Assembly (NCBI GenBank): GCA_020353535.1
Contig: CP070696.1
Coordinates: 1,551,361-1,615,360, forward strand
DNA from: Spirochaetaceae bacterium
GTDB lineage: Bacteria > Spirochaetota > Spirochaetia > SZUA-6 > DRHE01
Direction: 5' to 3'
Length of the DNA stretch: 64,000 nt
The translations under genes and the position numbers were made by a program. Positions 1 through 8,026 of this stretch are shown here, one piece after another (positions within the stretch are counted from its first letter, which is position 1; the number at the start of each line of letters is the position of its first letter). The notes beneath the pieces were generated by a model. That model saw only the letters and a program-made list of their open reading frames with translations. It was not told where the DNA came from and ran no database searches.

Positions 1-515
1 TCGATGGCGCTGTCGTACTGCAGCTCGGCGCAGGCTAAGACACAGCGGCCGCAGAGGATGCATTTATTGTAGTCCCGTACCATAAAGGGATTTTCCTCTT
101 TGACCGGGAAGGTGTTTCTTGCTCGATTCGGCCCCGAGAACACGGATTCGCTGATACCGAACGCGTAGGCGTATTTCTCCAGCAGGCAGCTGCCGCTCTT
201 CTCGCAAGTGATACAGGTGATCTCGTGATCCGAGAGGATCAGCTCCAGGTTCAATCGCCGGGCCTTCATGACCCGTTCGCTGGCTGTGTGCACCACCATC
301 CCCGGCGAAACCGGATAGCTACAGGAGGCGGCCAGGCTCTTCATCCCCTCCACTTCGACCACGCACAGGCGGCAGGAGCTCAGCGGATGGATATCTTCTC
401 CGTAGCATAGATGGGGCACTTCGATGCCCGCTGCCTTGGCAGCCCAGTAGATCGTTACTCCGGGCTGGACCCGGACCTCTTTTCCATCTATGCTCAGCGT
501 TACCAATTCTCTCAT
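1..515 (-). CDS. NAD-dependent formate dehydrogenase (or Fe-hydrogenase) alpha subunit, N-terminal part
   Basis: Only the first 171 codons are inside the window; the gene runs off base 1. The ATG at 515 opens a NuoG/HydA/FdhA-type iron-sulfur region. It has a plant-type [2Fe-2S] domain with Cys37, Cys48, Cys51 and Cys65, a His-Cys3 site (His97, Cys101, Cys104, Cys110) and the first [4Fe-4S] set (Cys152, Cys155, Cys158, Cys162). Families with this layout continue into either a molybdopterin formate dehydrogenase domain or an H-cluster domain, and that part is not visible. Formate dehydrogenase is favoured because the same strand carries a formate channel and NuoE/NuoF subunits, and mobA-fdhD lie divergently nearby. 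It follows the NuoF-like gene by 23 bases, so it is very likely in one operon. The hydrogenase alternative remains open. Confidence 0.8.
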   Translation of the reverse strand, partial: MRELVTLSIDGKEVRVQPGVTIYWAAKAAGIEVPHLCYGEDIHPLSSCRLCVVEVEGMKSLAASCSYPVSPGMVVHTASERVMKARRLNLELILSDHEITCITCEKSGSCLLEKYAYAFGISESVFSGPNRARNTFPVKEENPFMVRDYNKCILCGRCVLACAELQYDSAI

Positions 516-538
516 AATTTTTTCTCTCTCACTTCTAT

Positions 539-2410
539 CTAGTTCACTTCAATCGCATCGAATCGGCAGGTGGAGTAGCACATGCCGCACTTTGTGCACT
601 TTTCCTGATGGATAAAGTGCACCTCCTTCTTCTCTCCGGTGATCGCTTCCGTGGGGCAGACCTTGAGGCAGGCTCCGCAGCCCGTGCAGGTCTCAGGGAT
701 GATTCTGTACTGGATCAGCGCCTTGCAGACCTTGGCCGGACAGGTCTCATCCTCGATGTGAGCCAGGTACTCCTCCTTGAAGTACTTCAAGGTAGTGAGC
801 ACAGGATTGGGCGCGGTCTGTCCCAGACCGCAGAGGGCGGTATCCTTGATCGAGTAGGCGAGTTCTTCGAGGGTTTCCAGGTCCTCCGCTGAGCCTCGCC
901 CGTCGCAGACGTCGACCAGGATCTCCAGCATCCGCTTGGTACCGATACGGCAGGGAACGCATTTCCCGCAGCTTTCGTCCTGGATGAAATCCATAAAGAA
1001 GCGGGAAACGTCGACCATGCAGGTGCGGTCGTCGGCCACGATCATGCCTCCGGAACCCATGATGGCCCCGACCTTGGCCAGGGACTCGTAATCCACGGGC
1101 AGATCGAGCATGGCTTCCGGGATGCAGCCTCCTGAGGGTCCTCCTGTCTGGACGGCCTTGAAACTCCGACCGTCGGGGATGCCGCCGCCCACGGCGAAGA
1201 CGACCTCCTTCAGGGTGATGCCCATCGGCACCTCGACCAGACCTGTGTTGTTCACCTTGCCAGCCAGGGCAAAGACCTTGGTGCCCTTGCTCGTCTGCGT
1301 ACCGATGCCGGCGTACCACTTGCCGCCATTGAGGATGATCGACGGAACATTGGCCAGGGTTTCCACGTTGTTGATGCTGGTGGGCTTGCCCCATACACCG
1401 GATTGGGCGGGAAATGGAGGCCTCGGTCTGGGCATGCCGCGCCTGCCCTCGATGCTGGCGATCAGCGCTGTCTCCTCCCCGCAGACGAATGCTCCGGATC
1501 CTTTCTTGATCCGGACACGGAAGGAGAAGCCGCTTCCGAGGATATTCTCACCCAGAAGCCCGAGCGCCTCCGCATCCTGGATCGCCTTTTTCAGGTGCTC
1601 CACCGCTATTGGGTACTCAGCCCGCACGTACACGTAACCCTCGGAAGCTCCGATGGCGTAGGCCGCGATGGTCATACCCTCGACGGCGGTGTGGGGATCG
1701 CCCTCCAATACCGCCCGGTCCATGAAGGCACCTGGATCACCCTCGTCCGCGTTGCAGATCATGTATTTCGGCTCTCCCGAGGCGGCTCGGGCGAAGGACC
1801 ACTTACGCCCGGCCGGGAATCCTGCTCCCCCCCGACCCCGCAAGCCTGAGGTGGTTATCTCCTCGATCACGGCTTCCGGTTTCATTTCGATAAGTGCCTT
1901 GGCCAAAGCGGCATAGCCGTCTCTTTCGATATATTGCTGCACGTCGGTGGGATCGATCTCACCGCAGTTTCGCAAGACGATTTTCTCCTGATTCTTGTAG
2001 AAGGGAACCTCTGCGGCCTGGACTATCGTTTTACCGCTGACCGGATCGGTGTACAGTAGACGCTCCACGGGATTTCCCTTCTCTACGGTTTCGCTGACGA
2101 TTTCCGGTACGTCCGCTGGGCTCACGCCTCCGTAGAAGATCCCGTAGGGATCAACCACCAGAACGGGGGCCTGGGCGCAGAAACCGTGACAGCCGGTGGC
2201 CAGGATCTCAACACCGAGTGATTTTTTCCCGACCTCCTCCTGGAATGCCGTCATGAGCTCCTCGGCGCCGTGAGCCCGGCACCCGGTCATGCAGATACGG
2301 ATGCGCACCTTGCCCTCGTCTCTCTGCTCTTTCAACTTCTCCCGCAGATCGTGAAGGTCCTTGGGACTGTCGATCCTCTGTATGTTGTTTTTTTGTCGGT
2401 GTGTAGGCAT
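539..2410 (-). CDS. NuoF/HydB-like NADH-binding diaphorase subunit of the formate module
   Basis: A 623-residue subunit that binds FMN and NADH and passes electrons to or from the alpha subunit. An N-terminal thioredoxin-like [2Fe-2S] domain has cysteine pairs in CMTGC and CHGFC. The 51-kDa core shows the FMN loop GLRGRGGAGFPAGRKW, the NADH loop around GAFVCGEETALIASIEGRRG and the [4Fe-4S] motif ESCGKCVPCRIG. The C-terminus carries two ferredoxin clusters (CTGCGACLKVCP and CTKCGMCYSTC). This length and domain order match HydB/FdhB of soluble NAD-linked hydrogenases and formate dehydrogenases rather than respiratory NuoF, which is shorter. A GGAG box lies six bases before the ATG. It sits 14 bases after the NuoE-like gene and has a paralogue at 15152-17062. 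Confidence 0.93.
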   Translation of the reverse strand: MPTHRQKNNIQRIDSPKDLHDLREKLKEQRDEGKVRIRICMTGCRAHGAEELMTAFQEEVGKKSLGVEILATGCHGFCAQAPVLVVDPYGIFYGGVSPADVPEIVSETVEKGNPVERLLYTDPVSGKTIVQAAEVPFYKNQEKIVLRNCGEIDPTDVQQYIERDGYAALAKALIEMKPEAVIEEITTSGLRGRGGAGFPAGRKWSFARAASGEPKYMICNADEGDPGAFMDRAVLEGDPHTAVEGMTIAAYAIGASEGYVYVRAEYPIAVEHLKKAIQDAEALGLLGENILGSGFSFRVRIKKGSGAFVCGEETALIASIEGRRGMPRPRPPFPAQSGVWGKPTSINNVETLANVPSIILNGGKWYAGIGTQTSKGTKVFALAGKVNNTGLVEVPMGITLKEVVFAVGGGIPDGRSFKAVQTGGPSGGCIPEAMLDLPVDYESLAKVGAIMGSGGMIVADDRTCMVDVSRFFMDFIQDESCGKCVPCRIGTKRMLEILVDVCDGRGSAEDLETLEELAYSIKDTALCGLGQTAPNPVLTTLKYFKEEYLAHIEDETCPAKVCKALIQYRIIPETCTGCGACLKVCPTEAITGEKKEVHFIHQEKCTKCGMCYSTCRFDAIEVN

Positions 2411-2424
2411 GGTAGCTCCGTGCT

Positions 2425-2898
2425 CTATCTTTGATAGCTCTTCAAGATTTTTCTCACCTTGGCAGTGGTGAGTTTGCCGTAGTACCTGTTGCCGATCATC
2501 ATAACCGGGGCCAGGAAGCAGGTACCCAGGCAGCGCACCACCTCCAGACTGAATAGTCGATCCTCCGTGGTGTCAGTGCCGTTCAGATTCAGGTAGGAGC
2601 GAATCTCATCAAGGACCATCTGCCCTCCCCGGATGTGGCAGGCGGTTCCCATGCACATCTTGATGATGTTCTTGCCCCGGGGAGTTAGGGAAAACTGGGC
2701 GTAGAAGCTTATGACTCCATAAATGTGGCTCAAAGGGATCTTGAGATGCCTGCTCACCTTCTCCAGAGCCTCTACCGGCAGATACCCGAGATCCTCCTGG
2801 ATGTCCTGGAGAAGGCCCATCAGAGCCTCCTGACCGTCCTCCGAGGGGTATCGCTCCAACAGATGGGCGATGTCGATGGTTGTTGTTTGTAAGCTCAT
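2425..2898 (-). CDS. NuoE/HydC-like [2Fe-2S] subunit of the formate module
   Basis: This 157-residue 24-kDa-type subunit has the thioredoxin-like fold that holds one [2Fe-2S] cluster and partners with NuoF. The N-terminal helical part is followed by the conserved YGVISFYAQFSLTPRGKN stretch. The ligand cysteines are in CMGTACHIRGG and in VRCLGTCFLAPVMMI. Length is normal for the family. AAAGGAC precedes the ATG by about six bases. It is placed between the receiver-channel fusion (19-base gap) and the NuoF-like gene (14-base gap), so the three are expected to be co-transcribed. Its closest relative here is 14624-15151, showing that the window carries two NuoEF diaphorases. Confidence 0.93.
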   Translation of the reverse strand: MSLQTTTIDIAHLLERYPSEDGQEALMGLLQDIQEDLGYLPVEALEKVSRHLKIPLSHIYGVISFYAQFSLTPRGKNIIKMCMGTACHIRGGQMVLDEIRSYLNLNGTDTTEDRLFSLEVVRCLGTCFLAPVMMIGNRYYGKLTTAKVRKILKSYQR

Positions 2899-2917
2899 CT
2901 ATCGTCCTTTGTCTTAG

Positions 2918-4210
2918 TTATTTTGCCGGGCTCTGTCCGCTCGGTCTCAGATAGGCGCTCCAATAACTCATACCGACGAACACGGCGCCGCCGATTATGT
3001 TGCCGATGGTTACGGGCAGGAGGTTTTTCAGAAGAAAGGTGAGCCAGCTCAGTGACTCCGGTGCCATCCCGGAGGGTGTGGCCACGCCCCCGTAGAATCT
3101 CAGGAATATTCCCGTAGGGATGAAGTACATGTTGGCGATGGAGTGCTCGAAGCCGAGCGCGACAAAACCCATGATGGGAAAGAAGATGGCGAAAATCTTG
3201 CCGATGGTTTGGCGCGCAGCCAGAGCCATCCACACCGCCAGGCAGACCAGCCAGTTGCAGCCGATGCCCCGCAGCAGAGCCTGGAGGAAGGGCAGGTTTA
3301 CCTTGCCGTAAGCGATCTTCACCGCGGCCACACCCAGGGCGCCGTCGCTGAGGCGCCACAGTCCGGAGAAGACGAACAGCAGGGCAATCAGGATCGATCC
3401 CACGAAGTTGGCCACGTAGACCAGGCCCCATCGTTTGAGCATCCTACCGAAGGTGATCTCCCGGGCGATTGCGCTGGAGATCATGAGGTTGTTGCCGGTG
3501 AACAGCTCCGCCCCCGCGATGATGACCAGCATCAGGCCCAGACTGAACACCGCCCCGGTCATGAACTTGGTGAAGCCCACGCCGAGATAGCCAGCCATGT
3601 CGAAGCTAACCGTGGTGGCCAGCATGCCGCCGAAGCCTATGTAGGCACCGGCCAGAATGCCCAGCACGAGCACCGAGAGCCAGGGGGAGGTGGTCTTGCC
3701 CACGCCCACCTTCTGGGCTACGGTCTCTGCTATTGTTTTTGGCGCTATGTCCTCCATGCTGGGTACGGGAAAGCTGATAGAACGGACGATTTTCTCCACT
3801 TCCGCCACGCCTTTAACCCGGTCCTGCTCCTTTCGCTTCATCGCCTTCTGTACGGCTGCGAGGATCTCCTCCGGTGTAAAGGGTTTGGCCACGTAGTCCA
3901 CGGCCCCCCGCTTCATGGCGTCGGTTGCCCGTTCCACCGCGGGAAAACCGGTAATCATCACGATCGCGGAGCCCGGGGAACGTTTGTCGATCATTTCCAC
4001 GGTGTCCAGGCCGTCCAACTCGGGCATTTTCCAATCGCAGAGAATCACATCGAACTTATTTTCGGCAACCAACTCCAAGCCCCTGCGGGCGCTGTCTGTT
4101 GTTAACACTTCGTATTCTTCGGCGCTGAAGATGCGCTTGCAGGCATCCAGAACGATCTTCTCGTCGTCGATTACCAGCATTTTCAACATCTTGGTCTTGC
4201 TTTTGCTCAT
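2918..4210 (-). CDS. CheY-type receiver domain fused to a formate/nitrite (FNT) channel
   Basis: The 430-residue protein joins two families. Residues 8-125 form a complete receiver domain: acidic pair Asp15/Asp16, phosphoacceptor Asp59 in CDWKMPELDG, Thr87 and Lys109. A linker of about 50 residues follows. Residues about 178-420 are a full FNT channel with six hydrophobic segments and the signatures GAELFTGNNL, GCNWLVCLAVW and FEHSIANMYFIP. His356 occupies the position of the pore histidine in FocA. FNT proteins form pentamers that carry formate or related anions. The neighbouring NAD-formate dehydrogenase genes suggest formate, and the kinase upstream suggests control by phosphorylation; both are inferences. 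I chose the ATG at 4210 because AAGGA lies seven bases ahead; an ATG at 4231 has a poor site. Confidence 0.93.
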   Translation of the reverse strand: MSKSKTKMLKMLVIDDEKIVLDACKRIFSAEEYEVLTTDSARRGLELVAENKFDVILCDWKMPELDGLDTVEMIDKRSPGSAIVMITGFPAVERATDAMKRGAVDYVAKPFTPEEILAAVQKAMKRKEQDRVKGVAEVEKIVRSISFPVPSMEDIAPKTIAETVAQKVGVGKTTSPWLSVLVLGILAGAYIGFGGMLATTVSFDMAGYLGVGFTKFMTGAVFSLGLMLVIIAGAELFTGNNLMISSAIAREITFGRMLKRWGLVYVANFVGSILIALLFVFSGLWRLSDGALGVAAVKIAYGKVNLPFLQALLRGIGCNWLVCLAVWMALAARQTIGKIFAIFFPIMGFVALGFEHSIANMYFIPTGIFLRFYGGVATPSGMAPESLSWLTFLLKNLLPVTIGNIIGGAVFVGMSYWSAYLRPSGQSPAK

Positions 4211-4280
4211 CTCTTTATCCTTTGCTCGCATTCTTCTATTTCAGTTACTGTAAAAGATTTCGATATTCTCCTCGTAAGGC

Positions 4281-4907
4281 TTACCAGATTTCCGCGCCCA
4301 ACCGGCTTTCCAGCCAACGCCTCTGTTCCGCCGTGAGCGAACCGATCTGAGCTTCGATCCAGGGCAGATCCCCGGTTAGGATGGCCAGCTTCTCCGCAGC
4401 GGTGAGCTCATAATCCTGCAGCGCATCCGCCCCGTAGTAGAAGAGGCTGGTCACGAACTCACTATCCACGGCAGCCCTTTCCAGCACGCGTATTACCTCA
4501 TCCTTGTGGATCAGCTCCTGTTTCTCCGGCTTCTGGGAAGCGATCTTTTCCAGGACTTTCTTCACGGTTGTGAGCAGCATATCCGGTGTAAAGGGCTTCT
4601 CTATGTAATCCGCAGCGCCGAGTTTCATGGCCTGAACTGCGCTCTGTACGGTGGCGTAGCCCGTAAAGATGACCACCGGCAGCGCCGGCTTGGCGCGCTT
4701 GATGTCTCGCAGAATGCGCATACCACCGATTTCGGGCATGCGAATATCGGTGAGTACCAGATCGTAGTCCTGATTCATAGCCCGTTCCAGTCCCGTGCGG
4801 CTTGAGATCGCTGGATCGACCTCGAAATCCTCGGCTGAGAGGATTTTCTTCACGCTGTCCAGAATGATCTGCTCATCATCGATGACCAGAACCTTTTTAT
4901 TTTCCAT
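4281..4907 (-). CDS. Response regulator with receiver domain and short helical C-terminal domain
   Basis: A 208-residue protein. Residues 4-122 are a receiver domain with Asp10, Asp11, phosphoacceptor Asp54 in TDIRMPEIGG, Thr in FTGYA and Lys in EKPFTP. The remaining 75 residues or so have no DNA-binding motif that I recognise. They look helical and carry a YELTAAEKLAILTGDLPWI stretch, reminiscent of small LigA-like helical domains found on some anaerobe regulators. The output is therefore probably protein-protein, not transcriptional. It lies between the channel fusion and the stand-alone receiver, on the same strand, within a signalling operon headed by the kinase. A specific target is not visible. 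Confidence 0.88.
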   Translation of the reverse strand: MENKKVLVIDDEQIILDSVKKILSAEDFEVDPAISSRTGLERAMNQDYDLVLTDIRMPEIGGMRILRDIKRAKPALPVVIFTGYATVQSAVQAMKLGAADYIEKPFTPDMLLTTVKKVLEKIASQKPEKQELIHKDEVIRVLERAAVDSEFVTSLFYYGADALQDYELTAAEKLAILTGDLPWIEAQIGSLTAEQRRWLESRLGAEIW

Positions 4908-4936
4908 ATTCCATCGTTCCTCTTGGTTTAGATTTG

Positions 4937-5308
4937 CTATTTTCCTTTCGGCTCCCCGAGAGCCTTGTGTACCGCATCGATCAGCTCATCCGGTGTAAAA
5001 GGTTTGGCGATAAAGTGGGTCGCACCCATCCTCAGGCCGCTGGATATTGTTTCCGGAGTTGGGTAGCCGCTCATCACCAGAATAGGCAGATCGGGGAGCA
5101 TCTGTCTGACGTTGCCTATGAGATATATGCCATCATACTCGGGCATGATTACGTCGACAAGGATCAGGTCGAAGTTTTTCTCCTTCAGAATCTGAAGGGC
5201 TTGATTCACGTTCGAGGTGAGGCTGGTGGCATATCCCTCCGACTCCAGGATGCGCTTGCAGCTGGAGAGCACTACCCGGTCGTCGTCGACGATCAGGACG
5301 TTTTTCAT
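4937..5308 (-). CDS. Single-domain CheY-like response regulator
   Basis: The 123-residue protein consists of a receiver domain only: acidic Asp8-Asp10, phosphoacceptor Asp52 in VDVIMPEYDG, Ser in MSGYPTP and Lys in AKPFTP. It has no output domain, so it probably acts as a phosphate shuttle or binds a partner. Its ATG overlaps the kinase stop codon by four bases (5305-5308) and GGAGG lies just upstream, so translation is coupled to the kinase. This makes it the most likely direct partner of that kinase, with the receiver on the FNT channel and the regulator at 4281-4907 as competing or downstream acceptors. Confidence 0.92.
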   Translation of the reverse strand: MKNVLIVDDDRVVLSSCKRILESEGYATSLTSNVNQALQILKEKNFDLILVDVIMPEYDGIYLIGNVRQMLPDLPILVMSGYPTPETISSGLRMGATHFIAKPFTPDELIDAVHKALGEPKGK

Positions 5309-7248
5309 GGCGCCTCCAGCGGGAAGGCGATTGTGAACACACTTCCCTCACCTACGGTGCTGCGGACGCGGATCGTGCCGCCGTGTCGCTCAATGATGCC
5401 AAGGGACACGGACAGGCCCAATCCGGTTCCTCTACCCACCTCTTTGGTCGTGAAGAACGGATCGAAGAGTTTATCCAAGTTCTGAGTGGGAATGCCGCAG
5501 CCGGTATCCGAAATCTCTACCTCGATAGCCTTGCCGTGATCCGCAGTGGTTACCAGCCTCGTATAGATGTTGATATGACCGCCCTTGTCCGTGGCGTCGA
5601 TGGCATTCAAGATGATATTCAGGATCACGCTTTGGACCTGGTTGCGATCCAAGGTTCGCGGGGGAATATCCTTGCCAGGGTCGAAGCAGAAGATCACCCC
5701 TTTAACGAGGGCCTGATTGGCTACCAGGGGGAGGGTCTGCTCGATCAGGACATTGATATCCGTAGGTGCGGCTTCGATCTTGGTCTGGCGGGAAAAGTCC
5801 AGAAGACCCTTTACGATTCGGCGCACCCGCTCGGTGGAGTCGGCTATGGTCTGGAGGTCCGCCCGAATCTCGTCGTTGATATCCTCACGGCGCAGCAGCA
5901 TGTGGGTGAAGGTCAGCACTCCGGTCAGGGGATTGTTGATCTCATGGGCCACTCCGGCGGCCAGCCTCCCCACCGAAGCCTGCTTCTCCGACTGCAGCAG
6001 CTTCAGCTCGCTCTCGGCACGTTGGGACCGATCCCGTTCCCGCAGGGAAGACAGCATCTCCTGAAACGTTTTCTGGAGCACCCCTATTTCGCTGGCGGAG
6101 ATCCGTCCGATCTCGGGAGACAGATCTCCCGTGGAGACGCGACGGCTTACATCGATCAGCTGATGCACAGGTTTGAGGACCTTCTGGCTCAGCAGGTAGC
6201 CCAGAACAATAGCAATCGAAATACCGGCGGCTGTGATCAGTACGAAGACCAGTAGTGTATTGCGCCGGATGTCCACGTATTTCGCTTCCAGAACGCCGAC
6301 GTAGAGGATGCCGACCCGATTCCCGAAGATATCAATGATCGGTTCATAGGCGGTGATGTACCAGTCGTTGACAACGAACGCCCGGTCGGTCCAACGTTCC
6401 CCCTCTTCGAGAACCTTGCTGCGAACCTCCTCGGAAACCCTGGTTCCTATGGCCCTCCGTCCCGCGGTTGTCATGACGTTCGTCGAGATGCGCAGATCGT
6501 TGAAAAAAATCGTAGCTGTGCCGATGCTGCGGTCTTTGTAGATTTCCTCTTGAAAGACCGTCTCGCGGACGCGGTCGACGATCTCCGTGCTGCGATTCAG
6601 AAGCACGCCCCCGTAGATTGCCCCGATCAGGGTGTTTCCCTTGTACAGCGGAACCGCACAGGTGATGGTCATTCCGGAGGTCTCCTCGGTTTCCGGCCGG
6701 GGGGCGGCCATCGGAGTGGGGACCAGCTCGATGCGGGCCCGCTCGGCCAGCTCGGGATTCTCCGCAGTCAGAAGCTGTCTGTCCAGAATGACCGTACCGC
6801 AGACCGTGGTTCGCCCCTGCAGGCAAAGTAGGGCCGCAGGATTGGTGGGAAGGGACGCCGCGACTGTATCTTTGGCACCCCCGTTGTCCTGGAATTTACC
6901 CAGGCGGACGACGGTGTGGCCTTCAGCATCAACCAGGCCGGCGAAATCCAGCTCGATCTCCCGGGCCAATACACCCAGCCGATCGTGTATGTAGTCGACA
7001 TCCCGAAGGGAAAACGCCTCCAGACAACCTTGCTCCTGCCCCGCGATCTGCAGCGCTAGGCGCAGTCGGGTCTCGACGTTGTTGTAAATTTCCCGGGCAG
7101 CATTCAGATCCAGGCGGATACGGGTGGTGGCTTCATTCAGGACCGACTTGTTGAGAAGCTGACCACCCACCAACAGCGACAATCCCCCGACTAGGATGCA
7201 GACTCCGAGAAAAGCAGAGATGAGACGGAAGCGGGTGGTATAGATCAC
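5305..7248 (-). CDS. Membrane sensor histidine kinase with periplasmic Cache-type domain
   Basis: The 647-residue protein begins with a transmembrane helix near residues 8-30. A large extracytoplasmic single-Cache-type domain follows (about 33-330, with GAIYGGVLLNR and GILYVGVLEAKYVD near its end), then a second helix (about 333-353) and a HAMP domain. The HisKA domain carries His435 in AAGVAHEINNPL. The HATPase domain shows an N box (NIILNAIDA), DTGCGIP and GTGLGLSVS. The start is GTG at 7248. Such Cache domains often bind small carboxylates, and the operon context makes formate an attractive ligand, but nothing in the sequence proves this. It is the first gene of the leftward operon, coupled to the receiver at 4937-5308. 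Confidence 0.92.
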   Translation of the reverse strand: MIYTTRFRLISAFLGVCILVGGLSLLVGGQLLNKSVLNEATTRIRLDLNAAREIYNNVETRLRLALQIAGQEQGCLEAFSLRDVDYIHDRLGVLAREIELDFAGLVDAEGHTVVRLGKFQDNGGAKDTVAASLPTNPAALLCLQGRTTVCGTVILDRQLLTAENPELAERARIELVPTPMAAPRPETEETSGMTITCAVPLYKGNTLIGAIYGGVLLNRSTEIVDRVRETVFQEEIYKDRSIGTATIFFNDLRISTNVMTTAGRRAIGTRVSEEVRSKVLEEGERWTDRAFVVNDWYITAYEPIIDIFGNRVGILYVGVLEAKYVDIRRNTLLVFVLITAAGISIAIVLGYLLSQKVLKPVHQLIDVSRRVSTGDLSPEIGRISASEIGVLQKTFQEMLSSLRERDRSQRAESELKLLQSEKQASVGRLAAGVAHEINNPLTGVLTFTHMLLRREDINDEIRADLQTIADSTERVRRIVKGLLDFSRQTKIEAAPTDINVLIEQTLPLVANQALVKGVIFCFDPGKDIPPRTLDRNQVQSVILNIILNAIDATDKGGHINIYTRLVTTADHGKAIEVEISDTGCGIPTQNLDKLFDPFFTTKEVGRGTGLGLSVSLGIIERHGGTIRVRSTVGEGSVFTIAFPLEAP

Positions 7249-7399
7249 GTCTTTGCTCTAACGATAGAGCGAAAGCCCGATGATTGTCAAGGTATAGTGA
7301 TAAAATTCACGATTAATATAATTATATTTGTCGCTTCCCGTGTTGACTCAGCCGGCAGGTACTGGCCTTCGCGGTGGAGTTGGTGGTACATTATGGTCG
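7249..7399. promoter_or_regulatory. Divergent promoter region between sensor kinase and mobA
   Basis: This 151-base gap separates leftward and rightward operons. It is far more AT-rich than its surroundings. A perfect 14-base palindrome AATATAATTATATT (7315-7328) puts a TATAAT hexamer on each strand (plus 7317-7322, minus 7321-7326). No convincing -35 pairs with either. A separate minus-strand candidate is TTGACA (7285-7290) with TATCGT (7261-7266), spacer 18, but it would leave a very short leader before the GTG at 7248. Assignment is tentative. Confidence 0.4.
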
Positions 7400-8026
7400 A
7401 TGAATGCCTCGGGAGTGAATCACAGCATTGCGGGCTTGATTCTAGCCGGCGGGCGCAACACTCGTATGGGTGGTGTGGACAAGAGCCGCATCTCGGTGGA
7501 CGGAGTCCCTCTGATTCGCAGCATTTCAGCATTACTCCAGGCTCTGTTCCCCCAGGTGATTCTGGTGACCAATCAGCCGGAACTCCACCGGGATCTACCT
7601 GAGGGTGTGGTGGTGACTTCGGATCAGTTTCGAGGACGAGGCCCCCTCGGAGGGCTGCACGCGGGACTGAGCCGCAGCGACGCGGATGCACTGTTCTGCG
7701 TGGGCTGCGACATGCCTTCCCTCCGGCGGGATCTTATCGAAGCCCAGGTGCAGGAGTTCCACCGCATGGCGCGGGGGAGCTGCCAGGTGTTGATCCCCAG
7801 AATCGGTGAGCTCATCGAGCCGCTGCACGGGATTTACCTGAGAACCGTGGAACCCCAGGTGCGGGAAATCTGCGATGGACCGGGAGGATACTCGATTCGT
7901 GTCCTTCTGGCCCGTGCTCGAACCTGCTACTGGGACCTGGAGAATACCCCCGAAAACAGAAGGGCTTTTGTCAATCTCAATACGCCCAAAGATCTCTGTG
8001 TTCATCTCGAAACATCGGGGAGATGA
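7400..8026 (+). CDS. mobA: Molybdenum cofactor guanylyltransferase MobA
   Basis: MobA attaches GMP to molybdopterin to give the bis-MGD cofactor needed by formate dehydrogenases. Near the N-terminus is the nucleotidyltransferase signature LILAGGRNTRMGGVDKS (AGG plus the lysine that contacts GTP). Further conserved stretches are GRGPLGGLHAGL and CVGCDMPSL, the latter supplying a metal-binding Asp. At 208 residues from ATG 7400 the size is right for MobA. Longer readings upstream lack similarity, and a GTG at 7415 is another possible start. It overlaps fdhD by four bases (ATGA at 8023), so the two are translationally coupled. It may serve both the formate dehydrogenase and other Mo/W enzymes, including AOR if that one uses a guanylylated cofactor. 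Confidence 0.9.
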   Translation: MNASGVNHSIAGLILAGGRNTRMGGVDKSRISVDGVPLIRSISALLQALFPQVILVTNQPELHRDLPEGVVVTSDQFRGRGPLGGLHAGLSRSDADALFCVGCDMPSLRRDLIEAQVQEFHRMARGSCQVLIPRIGELIEPLHGIYLRTVEPQVREICDGPGGYSIRVLLARARTCYWDLENTPENRRAFVNLNTPKDLCVHLETSGR

